DNA of 64,000 bases from Dyella subtropica (GCF_026283965.1 NZ_JAPDPD010000006.1:1-64000), one strand, 5' to 3'; positions 1 through 8,751 are shown, numbered from the stretch's first letter. Numbers and translations: made by a program. The notes: generated from the letters alone by a model not told the origin.

Positions 1-66
1 GCCTGCGGCCCGGGCGACGGCGAAGGCAGACTGGCTGTCTGTCGAGGCGGCGCCCGGGCCGCAGGC
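1..66. repeat. GC-rich inverted repeat
   Basis: Positions 1-16 and 51-66 are perfect reverse complements, separated by 34 bases. The left arm begins at the window edge and may extend further out. Together with the repeat at 109-206 and the shared element at 210-240 it makes a stack of palindromic elements with no gene between them. It could be a REP-type hairpin or a terminator-like structure of the upstream gene. Confidence 0.75.
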
Positions 67-108
67 GAGCTGACACAGCGGCCCCACAGGTTGATTCCAA
101 AGAAGGGG

Positions 109-206
109 TGATGTCCAGAAGGCTCGCGGTGCGTGCCGCGCGGCTTGGCAAGGCGGCCAGCCTTCTCTGCGCCACGCAACACGCACCGCGAGCCTTCTGG
201 ACATCA
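109..206. repeat. 27-bp perfect inverted repeat
   Basis: Positions 109-135 and 180-206 are perfect 27-base reverse complements around a 44-base centre. The right arm is followed directly by the element at 210-240. No open reading frame or transposase lies inside, so it is a non-coding hairpin element, perhaps a MITE or REPIN-like unit. I cannot name its family. Confidence 0.8.
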
Positions 207-209
207 TGC

Positions 210-240
210 CGCCTGCGTTGAATAGATCAGAGCATCCCTA
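210..240 (+). repeat. Dispersed 31-bp repeat, copy 1
   Basis: These 31 bases recur exactly at 20705-20735, and 30 of them recur in inverse orientation at 20658-20687. A 17-base part is found again at 20808-20824. The core reads GATCAGAGCATCCCTA. Identical copies 20 kb apart in intergenic positions show that this is a dispersed repeat. The rest of this gap (241-518) holds nothing I recognise besides the start of the next gene. Confidence 0.8.
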
Positions 241-518
241 AAGGCACTATAGAGTTGTATTGGGATAGAAGAACAGGGGGCTGTGCTGATTCGAGAACCC
301 CAATGGATTCAGTGCGCAGATCTCAATGTCCGCTGCGAGTTGGAATCGAACACCCCGCGCATTTTGCCAATAAGGGGACGTTGAGAATTAACTGAAGTGC
401 CACCTATTTTTGACGCGAGACTTTGAAAGAGGATAAGGCTTGGCGCCATTTGTCGTTTGTCGAGGAATCGTGAAGCACTATATGATGCCGACGGCCTTAT
501 GCGAATACAGGGGAAAGC

Positions 519-1052
519 ATGTCGGCATTGATCAAACGGCTGTTGGTCGCCGTACCGTTGTTACTGTCCGTCACCATGGCTCAGGCCGAAGTATCGCCTG
601 GCGATACGCCACCGGATTTTCTCGGTCAGACCCGCAAGGGCGACGACATCCATATCAGCACTATGCACGGGAAGGTCGTGGTGGTGGCATTCTGGGCATC
701 TTGGTGCGAGTACTGCCAGAAAGAGTTCCCTATCCTGGCAAATATCCAGAAGCTCGTCAGCTCCGCGCAACTACAGGTTGTTGCCGTGGATCAGGACGAG
801 CGCGAGGTTTTTGTCAGGCTAAATCGTGCGCTGGCGAGAACAACGCCCGACGTGATTTACACCTACGACCCCGGGGCGGTTGGCAAGGCATACGGTGCAA
901 AGACCATTCCGCGCACGATGCTGATCGATCGTGATGGCAAGGTGGCGTATGTCCATGTTGGCTACGACGACGACATTGTTAACGACCTCGCCCAAGAGAT
1001 AACCACCTTGTTGGCCAAGCCCGCCGGGCAAGCCGCACAGCCATCGTCGTGA
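519..1052 (+). CDS. TlpA-like periplasmic thioredoxin
   Basis: This 177-residue protein starts with a signal peptide (basic MSALIKR, hydrophobic core, likely cleavage after AQA near residue 23). A TlpA/ResA-like thioredoxin fold follows. The redox motif WCEYC sits in the usual FWASWCxxC context near residue 53-57, and the cis-proline loop is seen in TIPRT. Family members reduce or oxidise periplasmic disulfides, often for cytochrome c maturation or copper proteins, but no partner gene is adjacent. The AGGGGAA just before the ATG is a good ribosome-binding site. The last 12 residues are low complexity. The general function is secure, the substrate unknown. Confidence 0.88.
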   Translation: MSALIKRLLVAVPLLLSVTMAQAEVSPGDTPPDFLGQTRKGDDIHISTMHGKVVVVAFWASWCEYCQKEFPILANIQKLVSSAQLQVVAVDQDEREVFVRLNRALARTTPDVIYTYDPGAVGKAYGAKTIPRTMLIDRDGKVAYVHVGYDDDIVNDLAQEITTLLAKPAGQAAQPSS

Positions 1053-1065
1053 TGGAGCGGCATGC

Positions 1066-1110
1066 TTCTGCTCCCTCTCCTCTCTGGGGAGAGGGTTGGG
1101 GTGAGGGGCG
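1066..1110. repeat. Purine/pyrimidine hairpin repeat
   Basis: A CTCCCTCTCC arm is followed by a GGGGAGAGGG arm and then TTGGGGTGAGGGGC. I recall this type of dispersed intergenic hairpin from many Xanthomonadales and Burkholderiales genomes. It directly follows the TlpA-like gene and could act as its terminator or as an mRNA-stabilising structure. Confidence 0.55.
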
Positions 1111-1129
1111 GGTGCTCGCGACAACCTCT

Positions 1130-1160
1130 CATTGTCGTCACCCCGGCGCAGGCCGGGGTC
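1130..1160. repeat. REP-like element
   Basis: The sequence contains ACCCCGGCGCAGGCCGGGGT followed by CCAGT, a short palindrome in the same layout as the arms of the element at 16330-16443 (CATTCCGGCGCAGGCCGGAATCCAG). This is the common Xanthomonadaceae REP pattern, in which the inner bases vary but compensate. Confidence 0.7.
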
Positions 1161-1225
1161 CAGTGGCGTATCGCTTCGATGTTCGCGTTGTCGCGACCTG
1201 GCTCGCCTGCCGCGGGCTTTCGAAC

Positions 1226-1470
1226 CGCTGCCGCGGTCCGAGTCACTTTTCTCTGTTTGGCCAGAGAAAAGTAACCAAAAGAGAGGCCACCCCGGTTCCG
1301 CGCCCTCCGGCTTCGCCTGCGGGTCCGTGAGGGCTGGCCGGGCCTGCTCTTAGATGACATGGGGACACGACGTCCCTGTCGTGTCGAAAAGGAACCGCCA
1401 TCCATGGCGGTCCCCCTGCGGGGCCTGATCGTCCAGCCCTCACCGCTCCACAGGGGCCCCGAAGATCAAG
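1226..1470. repeat. Long intergenic repeat with hairpin
   Basis: The block contains an 11-bp perfect stem (1245-1255 with 1262-1272, loop TTTGGC) and then AACCAAAAGAG and GC-rich text (GGCTTCGCCTGCGGGTCCG). From memory this arrangement, a CTTTTCTC hairpin followed by GTAACCAAAAG, is a multicopy intergenic repeat in Xanthomonas and relatives. No plausible gene lies here. The remainder of this gap up to 1660 holds the Tn5-end-like site at 1541-1559 and nothing else I recognise. Confidence 0.55.
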
Positions 1471-1540
1471 AGCAAAACCATGGCTCGCTTGGAGGTAGTT
1501 GCATTCTGCTGGGTCGAAAGAGCAGCTCCTTGCCGACGCG

Positions 1541-1559
1541 AGATGTGCACAAGAGACAG
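1541..1559 (-). repeat. Tn5/IS50 mosaic-end-like 19-mer
   Basis: On the minus strand these 19 bases read CTGTCTCTTGTGCACATCT. They match the Tn5 mosaic end (CTGTCTCTTATACACATCT) at 17 of 19 positions and also share CTGTCTCTT with the IS50 inside end. No transposase gene or partner end is visible nearby. It may be a relic of an IS4-family element, a chance match, or an adapter trace left by library preparation. Confidence 0.4.
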
Positions 1560-1660
1560 GTTGCGACGAGGCGCGATCATGACGATCCTCGCCACCAAGC
1601 CCACAAGCTGCGCGCAAGGTATTGCCGCGACTCTCCATCCGCGCCCATGGGCCGTACCGG

Positions 1661-2023
1661 TTACGCCTGCTTCTGTGTATAGCCACCCAGCTGGCGCACC
1701 TCGCACTCCACCGTCCATTCAGTGCCGTGAGCGGCCAGAAAGCGCTGCATCCACTCCAATGCTTCTTCCCGCGACGTCGTCTCCAGCATGAAAAAGCCGC
1801 CAACCACTTCCTTGGTCTCGGAAAACGGGCCGTCAATCACTTTGGTCTTGCCGTTGTTGAGGTGAATCCGCGCACCTTCCGAAGTCGGCCGAAGCCCGTC
1901 GGTCTCCACCAGCACGCCAGCCTTCTTCATTTCGCCGATCAGCTTGTGCATCTCTGAGAGCAGCCGCTCGTCCGGCACCTTGCCGGAGTTCTCGTCAATC
2001 TTGATCAGTACTAGGTAGCGCAT
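1661..2023 (-). CDS. YCII-domain (DGPF) protein
   Basis: This 120-residue protein has the compact ferredoxin-like YCII fold. It opens MRYLVLIKID and has the signature DGPFSETKE near residues 64-72 and GGFFMLE near 75-81. These proteins are typically small cytoplasmic enzymes or accessory proteins, often next to ECF sigma factors, but none is present here. A GGAG lies just before the ATG. It is a single-gene unit flanked by repeat DNA. The exact reaction is unknown. Confidence 0.88.
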   Translation of the reverse strand: MRYLVLIKIDENSGKVPDERLLSEMHKLIGEMKKAGVLVETDGLRPTSEGARIHLNNGKTKVIDGPFSETKEVVGGFFMLETTSREEALEWMQRFLAAHGTEWTVECEVRQLGGYTQKQA

Positions 2024-2285
2024 GGGGTCTCCTCAGTGATCGCCGATAAGAGTCAGGGGGCTGATAGTTCGGCCTGGGTCTGGCTTTCATTGAGAGCAAC
2101 GAACGAGGGGCAGCTGGATCGACAGCACGTGGCAGATGTATTGACGGGAGCCTTATGCCACCTGCGGAATCATTGAGGGCGAAAGTGACTAAGTTTCCAT
2201 CAGGGCTATGGCAAGCTCGTGGTCGTTGGATGGTCAGTGGAACGGTCTTAGCTACACCACCTTCGCTCTCATATCAATTGGCTGA

Positions 2286-5200
2286 TCAGTCCATGCCTTC
2301 CAGTATTCGCCATACACGATGGTAGACGACTCCCGTGCGTTGTCCCAACGCGTCAGTCCAAGTTGCTGGGACAGACGCTCTCAGCGTCTTGCGAACATAG
2401 GCAACCGAGTGGTTTTCAGGATCGTGCAAGTGTTTGGATAGCGGGCCTGCGGCAAGGCGCGGTACGCCGAGTAAGCGAAGGGTTATCGCAGCATCGGTAG
2501 ACACGCCATAGAAAGCACGCGACGCCAAATTGTTTAAATCTTGGCGTTCCTCGTCCTTTAGTTCTCCGCCAGTAATGGATAGAAGAGCTCCAAGTCCCCA
2601 GGCCGCGGTTTGAGTTAGCTTTCCAAAAAGATTTTGCCCACAAACCGTGAGGGCAGTTATCTCATCACGCTTGTCGTTCTTGAAATGACACTCGGCGATT
2701 TCAGGCAGCGTCTTCCCGTTCACCCAGTCCTTGAGGATGAGCGCTAATTTTTGGCCATCTGTGGTGTTCTTTCCGGTGACTTCGGAAAGGTTGTCCCTCA
2801 ACTCTGGCACTTTCAAAAGAACTCCCATCATTTTTTGGAGATCATTCGATTGGTAGCCAAATAGAGCGTTGGCATTCCAGGATTGACTGCTAATGCCTTG
2901 TTCGTTCGCCGCGACCATGGCGGATTTTATGCTCTGTAAGGAGAATCCGGTGCTATCCACGAGCTTGAGTGGCTGATTGGGCCGTGTGAAGTAGTTGGAA
3001 TAGGAACGTATCCCTTCCAAAAGGCGATTCGCTCGCATCGGATCAGATGACCTGAGCTTCCCAAATCCGAAGGTGCCGCGCAATACGCGCTCAACGTCAT
3101 CAGCAAACGCTTCCGGCTTACCCATCTGCTGATAGGTGTGAGTTAAATACTGAAGAAAAGCGGACCACTCCGGCTTGTGATAAACGATAGCCCCTAAGTC
3201 GCCAATTAAGTCACCCGCCTCACTCACTAGGCGAACTAAAGAGGAGTTAAGGTCGCCAGTCTGTTTGTTTATGAATGTCTTTAATGCCCGTGCACGCTCA
3301 TCGTTTGCCGCAGCAAGAGCGATTACACCTAGACTCCCCTGGTCCACGCGTCCAGCCCTTCCGGCTACATTCCAAAAATCTGCAGCCGGCATTTCCACGG
3401 GGCCGGCACCTCTCTGGAAGTAAGTGTTTGCAGCCATCACCACCCCAGATACCGGAAAATTAACTCCTTGGGCGATGGTCGTTGTAGCAACAAGGAAGCT
3501 CAATTCCTCATTCTCAAAGAGCCACTCCATGAGCGCCCTAGTGTCGTCCGACAGTCCAGCATGGTGGACGCCAATGCGGTAGGAGAGGAGATCGATGAGG
3601 GGGAATTCATCTCCCATTTCGAGCTTGAGGAAGTCCTGCACAAGCTGGATTCTTTCAGAGGGGCCTGCTTTGTGTGCGACCTTCTCCTTAATTTTCTCAG
3701 CCAATGACCAGACAAAGTCCGGCCGTGAGTGCATAACAATCACTGGGCCGCGCTCAGCCAGTTTCCTAGCTGTCGCCGCCGCAACTTCCGCAGTATTCGA
3801 CATCTCAGAGAAGGTCCCCCCGCAATGAGTGGCGTCTGCCAAGACGACTGTGTCATCAATGGCCAAAGTGGCACGAGTTGTATGTACAGTCTCCATTACA
3901 AGATGGCAGCTGTTACTCCTTCTGCTGAGGGCCTCCCCTTTCTCCGGTTTCACCACTCCAATGACGCGATCATTGGGCTGCCAATCCATGGATAGACTGA
4001 TGTCGTCGGAATTGGCGTCACCTAACCATCGAGCAACTTCGCGCGCGTTATTTATGAATGGAGTAAGGAGAAGGAACTGTGCGTTCTGACATTCGGCGTT
4101 GATTGTCGCCAATAGTAGCTCGAGTTTGAGACCGCGCGCTCCTTCTTCGATATTGTGCGCCTCGTCAACGACGACCAGCGTAAGGGGGCGCCCAATCTTC
4201 TTCTCCCACCCTTGGCGAAGCATTAAATCAAGTTTCTCAGGTGTTGTTACGAGCACCCTAAATTCATCGTCGCTTCTATCATTTAGCAACTGGGCTTCAA
4301 CACCATCAATCTCAAGCGCGGGACTTACTTGTTCAACTGCGACTCCAAGCGGTTCAAAGTCCCGACGCAGCCGGCGAGCGACCTGCCGCACAAGTGTCCG
4401 AGTCGGCGCTAGATAAGCTACCCAGCCCTTCTGATCGTCGTACTGATTCAGCGCTTGCAGAATTCGAAACTGCGCGATTAGCGTCTTGCCGCTTGACGTG
4501 GGAAGGCTTACTACAACGGCACGACGACTTGAGCCAAGAAGCCCCTGTTCTGCTAGTGCTCTGCGTTGCGGTGGTAAAACGTCAAAAATGGCTTGGTTTC
4601 CGCGACCGCGGTTCACTAAACTTTGAACGAATTTCGTTACGCGTGAGTTGACGGCGCGCGTCACGGTCCAAATGGCATTCTCTGCCAGCTGCCGGGCTGC
4701 GGCGGCAAGGAGTCGAGCCAACGGCTCAAGTGACGCGTTGTGTGTGAGAGCGCAAGCTGCAATCGCTCGATCGAAATGCATATCGAGGAGGCTGTTGATT
4801 TGGAAATGTCCCTCAACCGCACCGTCAGTAATGTAGAGCGCGAGTATTTCTGCAGCTTTGGCCAGGTGATACAGGGTTACTAGTTCAAGCGCCGCACCCT
4901 TGGATTGGGATGCATCAAGATCAGAAAGATACTCTGCTTCAAATGCATTTTGGGATGCGCGAAGGCGCGCGACGCCATCAAGGACGGCGTCGCGATCAGG
5001 CCAGCCTTGCTTACGGATGAGCCTCAACCATACGTCAATGATTGTGCTAAGGGTCCTCTCATGCCATTGCTCAGACTCCAGGCGTAATGGGGGCCATCCT
5101 TCCTCTCGAAGATGACGAGCTGCATCAGCACCCAAGTCACCCAAGACAGCTAGAGCACTCGCTCTCAAGCGAAGTTCTGCATTCTGCAGAGCGTCAGGTT

Positions 5201-5459
5201 TGGGTGAAAGCGCTTGATACAGGCGATAGGCATCGGCAGCGCAGGTCCGTGTGGTGCGGAGTTGTTCCTCCCCCTTTGCCGTTCCCGCTAGCAAGAGATC
5301 CATGACTGCAGTTTCGAGAGCCTGTGCTGCACTCTCGATAAGAAGTTCATTTGTGTCTTGTCGATCTAGTGCCAGTTCTCCGAGGATCTTGACGCGCGCA
5401 GCTTCACGCAGCGCTTCAGCGCGCGTGAGGCCAAGAGCTTCGATCATCCAATGGCTCAT
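2286..5459 (-). CDS. Ski2-like SF2 helicase, HamB-like
   Basis: This large cytoplasmic ATPase has 1057 residues. An N-terminal helical region of about 290 residues precedes the helicase core. Walker A is SLPTSSGKT (Lys325) and Walker B/motif II is DEAH at 432-435. The later core reads IGVHHAGL, ATTTIAQGVNFP and WNVAGRAGR, the order typical of Ski2/Hel308-type helicases. It starts inside the nuclease gene upstream (4-base ATGA overlap at 5456-5459), so the two are surely co-translated. A nuclease of HamA size directly upstream of a roughly 1000-residue Ski2-like helicase is the layout of the Hachiman anti-phage system. The GC content is lower than in the flanks, which suggests transfer. Helicase is certain; Hachiman is probable. 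Confidence 0.85.
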   Translation of the reverse strand: MSHWMIEALGLTRAEALREAARVKILGELALDRQDTNELLIESAAQALETAVMDLLLAGTAKGEEQLRTTRTCAADAYRLYQALSPKPDALQNAELRLRASALAVLGDLGADAARHLREEGWPPLRLESEQWHERTLSTIIDVWLRLIRKQGWPDRDAVLDGVARLRASQNAFEAEYLSDLDASQSKGAALELVTLYHLAKAAEILALYITDGAVEGHFQINSLLDMHFDRAIAACALTHNASLEPLARLLAAAARQLAENAIWTVTRAVNSRVTKFVQSLVNRGRGNQAIFDVLPPQRRALAEQGLLGSSRRAVVVSLPTSSGKTLIAQFRILQALNQYDDQKGWVAYLAPTRTLVRQVARRLRRDFEPLGVAVEQVSPALEIDGVEAQLLNDRSDDEFRVLVTTPEKLDLMLRQGWEKKIGRPLTLVVVDEAHNIEEGARGLKLELLLATINAECQNAQFLLLTPFINNAREVARWLGDANSDDISLSMDWQPNDRVIGVVKPEKGEALSRRSNSCHLVMETVHTTRATLAIDDTVVLADATHCGGTFSEMSNTAEVAAATARKLAERGPVIVMHSRPDFVWSLAEKIKEKVAHKAGPSERIQLVQDFLKLEMGDEFPLIDLLSYRIGVHHAGLSDDTRALMEWLFENEELSFLVATTTIAQGVNFPVSGVVMAANTYFQRGAGPVEMPAADFWNVAGRAGRVDQGSLGVIALAAANDERARALKTFINKQTGDLNSSLVRLVSEAGDLIGDLGAIVYHKPEWSAFLQYLTHTYQQMGKPEAFADDVERVLRGTFGFGKLRSSDPMRANRLLEGIRSYSNYFTRPNQPLKLVDSTGFSLQSIKSAMVAANEQGISSQSWNANALFGYQSNDLQKMMGVLLKVPELRDNLSEVTGKNTTDGQKLALILKDWVNGKTLPEIAECHFKNDKRDEITALTVCGQNLFGKLTQTAAWGLGALLSITGGELKDEERQDLNNLASRAFYGVSTDAAITLRLLGVPRLAAGPLSKHLHDPENHSVAYVRKTLRASVPATWTDALGQRTGVVYHRVWRILEGMD

Positions 5460-6238
5460 GATGAGCCACCCTGCTTGACGAGATCAGGGAGGCTTTGGAC
5501 AGTACATGGAAGATAGAGGGCTATCAGATCGCAAGCTGTAGGTGAAGCAATAGTCCTGCCGAGCTTTGTGGCGCGCTTTTTGAGGTCGAGTTCGTTCGGT
5601 TGAGTGTCTCTCACAAGCACTCCGAACAATGCAATCGCTTTGTTGCCTGATTCTAGAAGGTGTCGGATGGCTGCATCGAAATCCGTCTGCACAGCCGTTT
5701 GGTGGCAACGGGCTTGAAGCCATCGAACGAGCGTATACAAAAGTGAGAGATTGGCAATCAGCGCTTCAAGTTGTTGAGTCATCCCTTTGCGGCCGTTCAT
5801 GACATTTGGCGGCGTGGATGTGTCAGACGAGCTCTTTACCTCACCTAGGGCTAGGCAGGTCCTGTTATCAACCGTCACGAAACCGATCAAATCGGCTCCA
5901 GGTAGGCTGGCCTTAGGCGTTCGCTTATCGCGGTCCATGTTCCAAGGCCATACGACACCATGTTGGTTAGTGAGCCAAGCCTCCGCGAGCGCCTCGCCAA
6001 CCGCCCAGTCGCGCTCTTCGGGGCTTTCAGCTCCCAAGATTCTGCCTAGGCTCTCAATGGCAAACCCGGTGGATGCTAAACCAGTCAGATGGGTCGCGAA
6101 GCTAGTTTTGCCGGTTTCATCGTTGAGGCGAGCAGATACCTCGCCAGCCAAGAAGGAGCTGAACGCATCCCCGGCAGAAAGGCTAATTCCAGTCCAGCGG
6201 GCGCATCCGCTCGCACTGTTATAGGCAATGGTGTGCAA
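5456..6238 (-). CDS. HamA-like PD-(D/E)XK nuclease (DUF1837-like)
   Basis: This 260-residue cytoplasmic protein is the first gene of the two-gene operon. The region GADLIGFV (Asp116) followed by LALGEVKSS (Glu133, Lys135) fits the D...ExK core of PD-(D/E)XK nucleases. In Hachiman, HamA is a DNase held in check by the HamB helicase and released when damaged or phage DNA is sensed. The size, order and overlap agree. I do not recognise strong sequence identity to HamA, so a divergent member or a related nuclease-helicase system is possible. The start used is a TTG with a poor ribosome-binding site; no in-frame ATG lies near it. Confidence 0.65.
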   Translation of the reverse strand: MHTIAYNSASGCARWTGISLSAGDAFSSFLAGEVSARLNDETGKTSFATHLTGLASTGFAIESLGRILGAESPEERDWAVGEALAEAWLTNQHGVVWPWNMDRDKRTPKASLPGADLIGFVTVDNRTCLALGEVKSSSDTSTPPNVMNGRKGMTQQLEALIANLSLLYTLVRWLQARCHQTAVQTDFDAAIRHLLESGNKAIALFGVLVRDTQPNELDLKKRATKLGRTIASPTACDLIALYLPCTVQSLPDLVKQGGSS

Positions 6239-6868
6239 TTTGTACGCTCACAGTCCTAGTAAGCCCGGTTTGCCCAGCAGGAACTTGCTGGCCCCCAAAT
6301 CATCGCGACGGACATATTAGCGTGTAGCCTCCCTGGCGCCAAAACCCTGGGCATCCTGCTTTAGAGGGCATATGGCAATGGGATCGCAATCTCTGGCTTA
6401 CAGAGGCTTCGAATTGCCGAAACTGGCCGGTGATCTGCTCGGGCTGCGGCTGGCCTATCTGGGTCAAGTAAGGCGAACGTCAGGTGTGTTGACGTCCCCG
6501 CTGTATGGCTCCTGTTAGAGGTAGAGGGCAAGAGTGAGCGTTCTTGGAGTGGCTAAGCCTGCCGCATCCTCAGCGCCTTGCTTCCTCCACGTGAGCCCGC
6601 AAGGCACTCACAAAAACTTTGACCTTGAGCGCACGCCGAGTCGGAGCAGGGAAGACCGCATAGATGCCTCCCTGCTCAGTGAACGCGTTGAATGTCCCCT
6701 ACTGGCCAATACACACCTGCTGCCCCGGACGTCCAAGACCTGTCCGCGGACAGCGACTCACCTGCTACGGTGTCGCGCAACCCATTGGGCCAGCTCAATT
6801 CAACGGCCATCCCCAACTGGCACACGCTTTGCACTCTCTAACCCCAGCGCCTTCACTGGAGAGTACCT
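6239..6868. other. 630-bp gap with gene debris
   Basis: Between the defence operon and the hydrolase I see no intact gene. A short open frame (6371 to about 6520, 49 codons) has no recognisable product. The one identifiable piece is the LysR 3' remnant at 6569-6676. The gap probably records insertion and loss of mobile DNA. Confidence 0.5.
6569..6676 (-). pseudogene. LysR regulator 3'-end remnant
   Basis: About 107 bases align with 10511-10618, the last 35 codons of the intact LysR gene on the same strand, at roughly 83% identity by eye. The shared stretch includes GAGCCCGCAAGGCA and CACAAAAACTTTGACCTT. Only the C-terminal end survives, and nothing upstream of it (beyond 6680) looks like LysR. 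The divergence is too high for a recent copy, so this may be the remnant of a paralogue rather than a fresh duplication. Confidence 0.75.
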
Positions 6869-8026
6869 ATGCGTCCTGGATTGCTATCGCTCATCGCTGC
6901 GTTTGGTCTGTGTGTCAGTGCGTCATGCCTGCGAGCTGAAGAGCCGCCATCGCCAAGCAGCCGGGCCGAGGCCGTGAAGATCATCGCCGACATGCGACGC
7001 ATCGTGACTCCCGATGGCGTGGAGCGGCACGAGAAGGTTCGCATTGGCGGGATCGATCAGTGGGTCAGCATTCGTGGCAACGACAGGCGGAATCCCATCC
7101 TTCTCATGGTGCACGGCGGGCCGGGTTGGGTGTCGATGCCGACGAGTTGGTACTTCCAGCGAGGCTGGGAGGAATACTTCACGGTGGTGCAGTGGGATCA
7201 ACGCGGCGCTGGGAGTACGTATGCGGCCAACGACCCCGCAGCCGTTGCACCGACGATCACGCCGGAGCGCATGGTCGCCGACACCGAAGAGATGGTTGGC
7301 TGGCTGAGGAAGGAGTTCGGCAAGGAGAAGATCTTCGTGCTTGGCCATTCATGGGGTTCGTATCTTGGGCTCGAAGTGGCCCGGCGGCACCCCAACTGGT
7401 TGTACGCCTATATCGGCATCGGCCAGATGACCAACATGCCGGAAAGTGAGCGCCAAGGCTGGCAATTCGCGATGGAAGAGGCGCGCAAGGCGGGCAATGC
7501 GGAAGCGATAAAGGAGCTGGAGTCCATTGCTCCCTATGCCAAGGGAACGACGCCTGTTCCACTCACCAGTTTGATGATTCAGAGAAAGTGGCTCAATCAG
7601 TACGGCGGGATGGTGTACCGCAGGACGGGTGGCCAGGCCGAGAGCGCTGCCATGGCGCTATCGCCGGAATACACCGATCGCGATGTCGCTCTGATTGGCG
7701 AGGCCAGCGGCTATTCGCTCGACAAACTGCTCAGTCATGCGCTCACGCTGAATCTCAGTGATAGCGTCAAGCGTCTTGATTGTCCTCTGATCCTGTTCCT
7801 GGGCAGGCACGATCACAACGTTTCATCCAGCCTCGGCGAGGCCTGGTTCCAGAAGGTTCAAGCGCCCTCGAAGCGGCTGGTCTGGTTCGAGAACTCGGCG
7901 CACGAGGTGATGAATGAGGAGCCTGGCAAGACGTTGATCTCGTTGGTGCAGTACGTGCGCCCGCTTGCCAACGAAAGCCTCGACGAAGCGAAGGCTCGAG
8001 GTGTTTTGAAAGCCGGCTCACCGTGA
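6869..8026 (+). CDS. Secreted alpha/beta hydrolase, proline iminopeptidase-like
   Basis: This 385-residue protein has a signal peptide (hydrophobic core LLSLIAAFGLCVSASC, probable cleavage after LRA at residue 23). The S33-type alpha/beta fold shows HGGPG at 82-86 (oxyanion hole), WDQRGAGST, and the nucleophile elbow GHSWGS with Ser161. The acid is probably in GRHDHN and the catalytic His in NSAHEVMNEE. Family members release N-terminal proline or hydrolyse small amides and esters. The export signal suggests scavenging of periplasmic peptides. A broken near-copy lies at 8752-9258, and a LysR remnant lies just upstream. Confidence 0.85.
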   Translation: MRPGLLSLIAAFGLCVSASCLRAEEPPSPSSRAEAVKIIADMRRIVTPDGVERHEKVRIGGIDQWVSIRGNDRRNPILLMVHGGPGWVSMPTSWYFQRGWEEYFTVVQWDQRGAGSTYAANDPAAVAPTITPERMVADTEEMVGWLRKEFGKEKIFVLGHSWGSYLGLEVARRHPNWLYAYIGIGQMTNMPESERQGWQFAMEEARKAGNAEAIKELESIAPYAKGTTPVPLTSLMIQRKWLNQYGGMVYRRTGGQAESAAMALSPEYTDRDVALIGEASGYSLDKLLSHALTLNLSDSVKRLDCPLILFLGRHDHNVSSSLGEAWFQKVQAPSKRLVWFENSAHEVMNEEPGKTLISLVQYVRPLANESLDEAKARGVLKAGSP

Positions 8027-8187
8027 CCGCTTAACTTCCACCGTCCCGATGTCCCTGATAGATATCGCGAATTGTGTCTTTGTCCTTGTGCGGACGGAAA
8101 CCCCGTTCTGCACCGGTAGGGCCGCTTGGCGTCAAAGGCAAGGCCGACTAGGATGCATTTCGTGACTATGGATTCCAGGGGGCGCCA

Positions 8188-8670
8188 TTGACTGACCAGC
8201 ACTTTTACGAGTCTGCCGAGAAAGAAGTCCTTATGGGGCATATTGATCAGGTGCTATGGTCCAAAGTCGAAAGCGATTTGCCTCGCGCCGACAAAACCGC
8301 GCACCAAGCGAAATACATTCAGCTGCGCGCGGAGAAGCTCAGAGATAGTTATTTTCGTGCGGAAAACCTGAGAGGCCGTCAAAAGACGTCGCGGCGAACG
8401 GCGTTCGTACAAACATCGGTCGACACGGCGCGCGCTAAATGGCCACTCGGCAAAGGGTTGCTCGTCTTATTATATGCTTTGAATTTCATTGCCATGTTGG
8501 CTCTTGCCATCTATGTCCACAACTTGCGTGATGATTCGTCTCTAAGGACGTTGGCCGTTGGCATACCTGGGGTTGTAATTTTGATTGCGATTTCCCACTA
8601 CGTCAGTCGCGCACTTGGCTGGTCTGGACGTAACTACATCGGTAGATCCAGCGACATCGACTCATTTTGA
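8188..8670 (+). CDS. Hypothetical two-helix membrane protein
   Basis: This 160-residue protein belongs to no family I recognise. A charged N-terminal half (about 90 residues, probably helical) is followed by two hydrophobic segments, LLVLLYALNFIAMLALAIYV and VGIPGVVILIAISHYV, with a charged tail. The start is a TTG with AGGGGG six bases upstream. An in-frame ATG lies at 8233, 15 codons later. GC content is lower than in the flanking hydrolase copies. It is sandwiched between the intact hydrolase and its decayed copy, which suggests it came in with the rearrangement. Confidence 0.6.
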   Translation: MTDQHFYESAEKEVLMGHIDQVLWSKVESDLPRADKTAHQAKYIQLRAEKLRDSYFRAENLRGRQKTSRRTAFVQTSVDTARAKWPLGKGLLVLLYALNFIAMLALAIYVHNLRDDSSLRTLAVGIPGVVILIAISHYVSRALGWSGRNYIGRSSDIDSF

Positions 8671-8751
8671 TGCGCGTGCGTGATTGGATTTCTTACGTCA
8701 AAACAGCACTGGCCTCAAGGCGCGGCCGCGTAGCGGGACTCGCGCTGGTAT

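Noticed and set aside
1066-1560. Insertion sequence
   Set aside because: No transposase frame and no paired terminal repeats; it is better explained as several intergenic repeat units.
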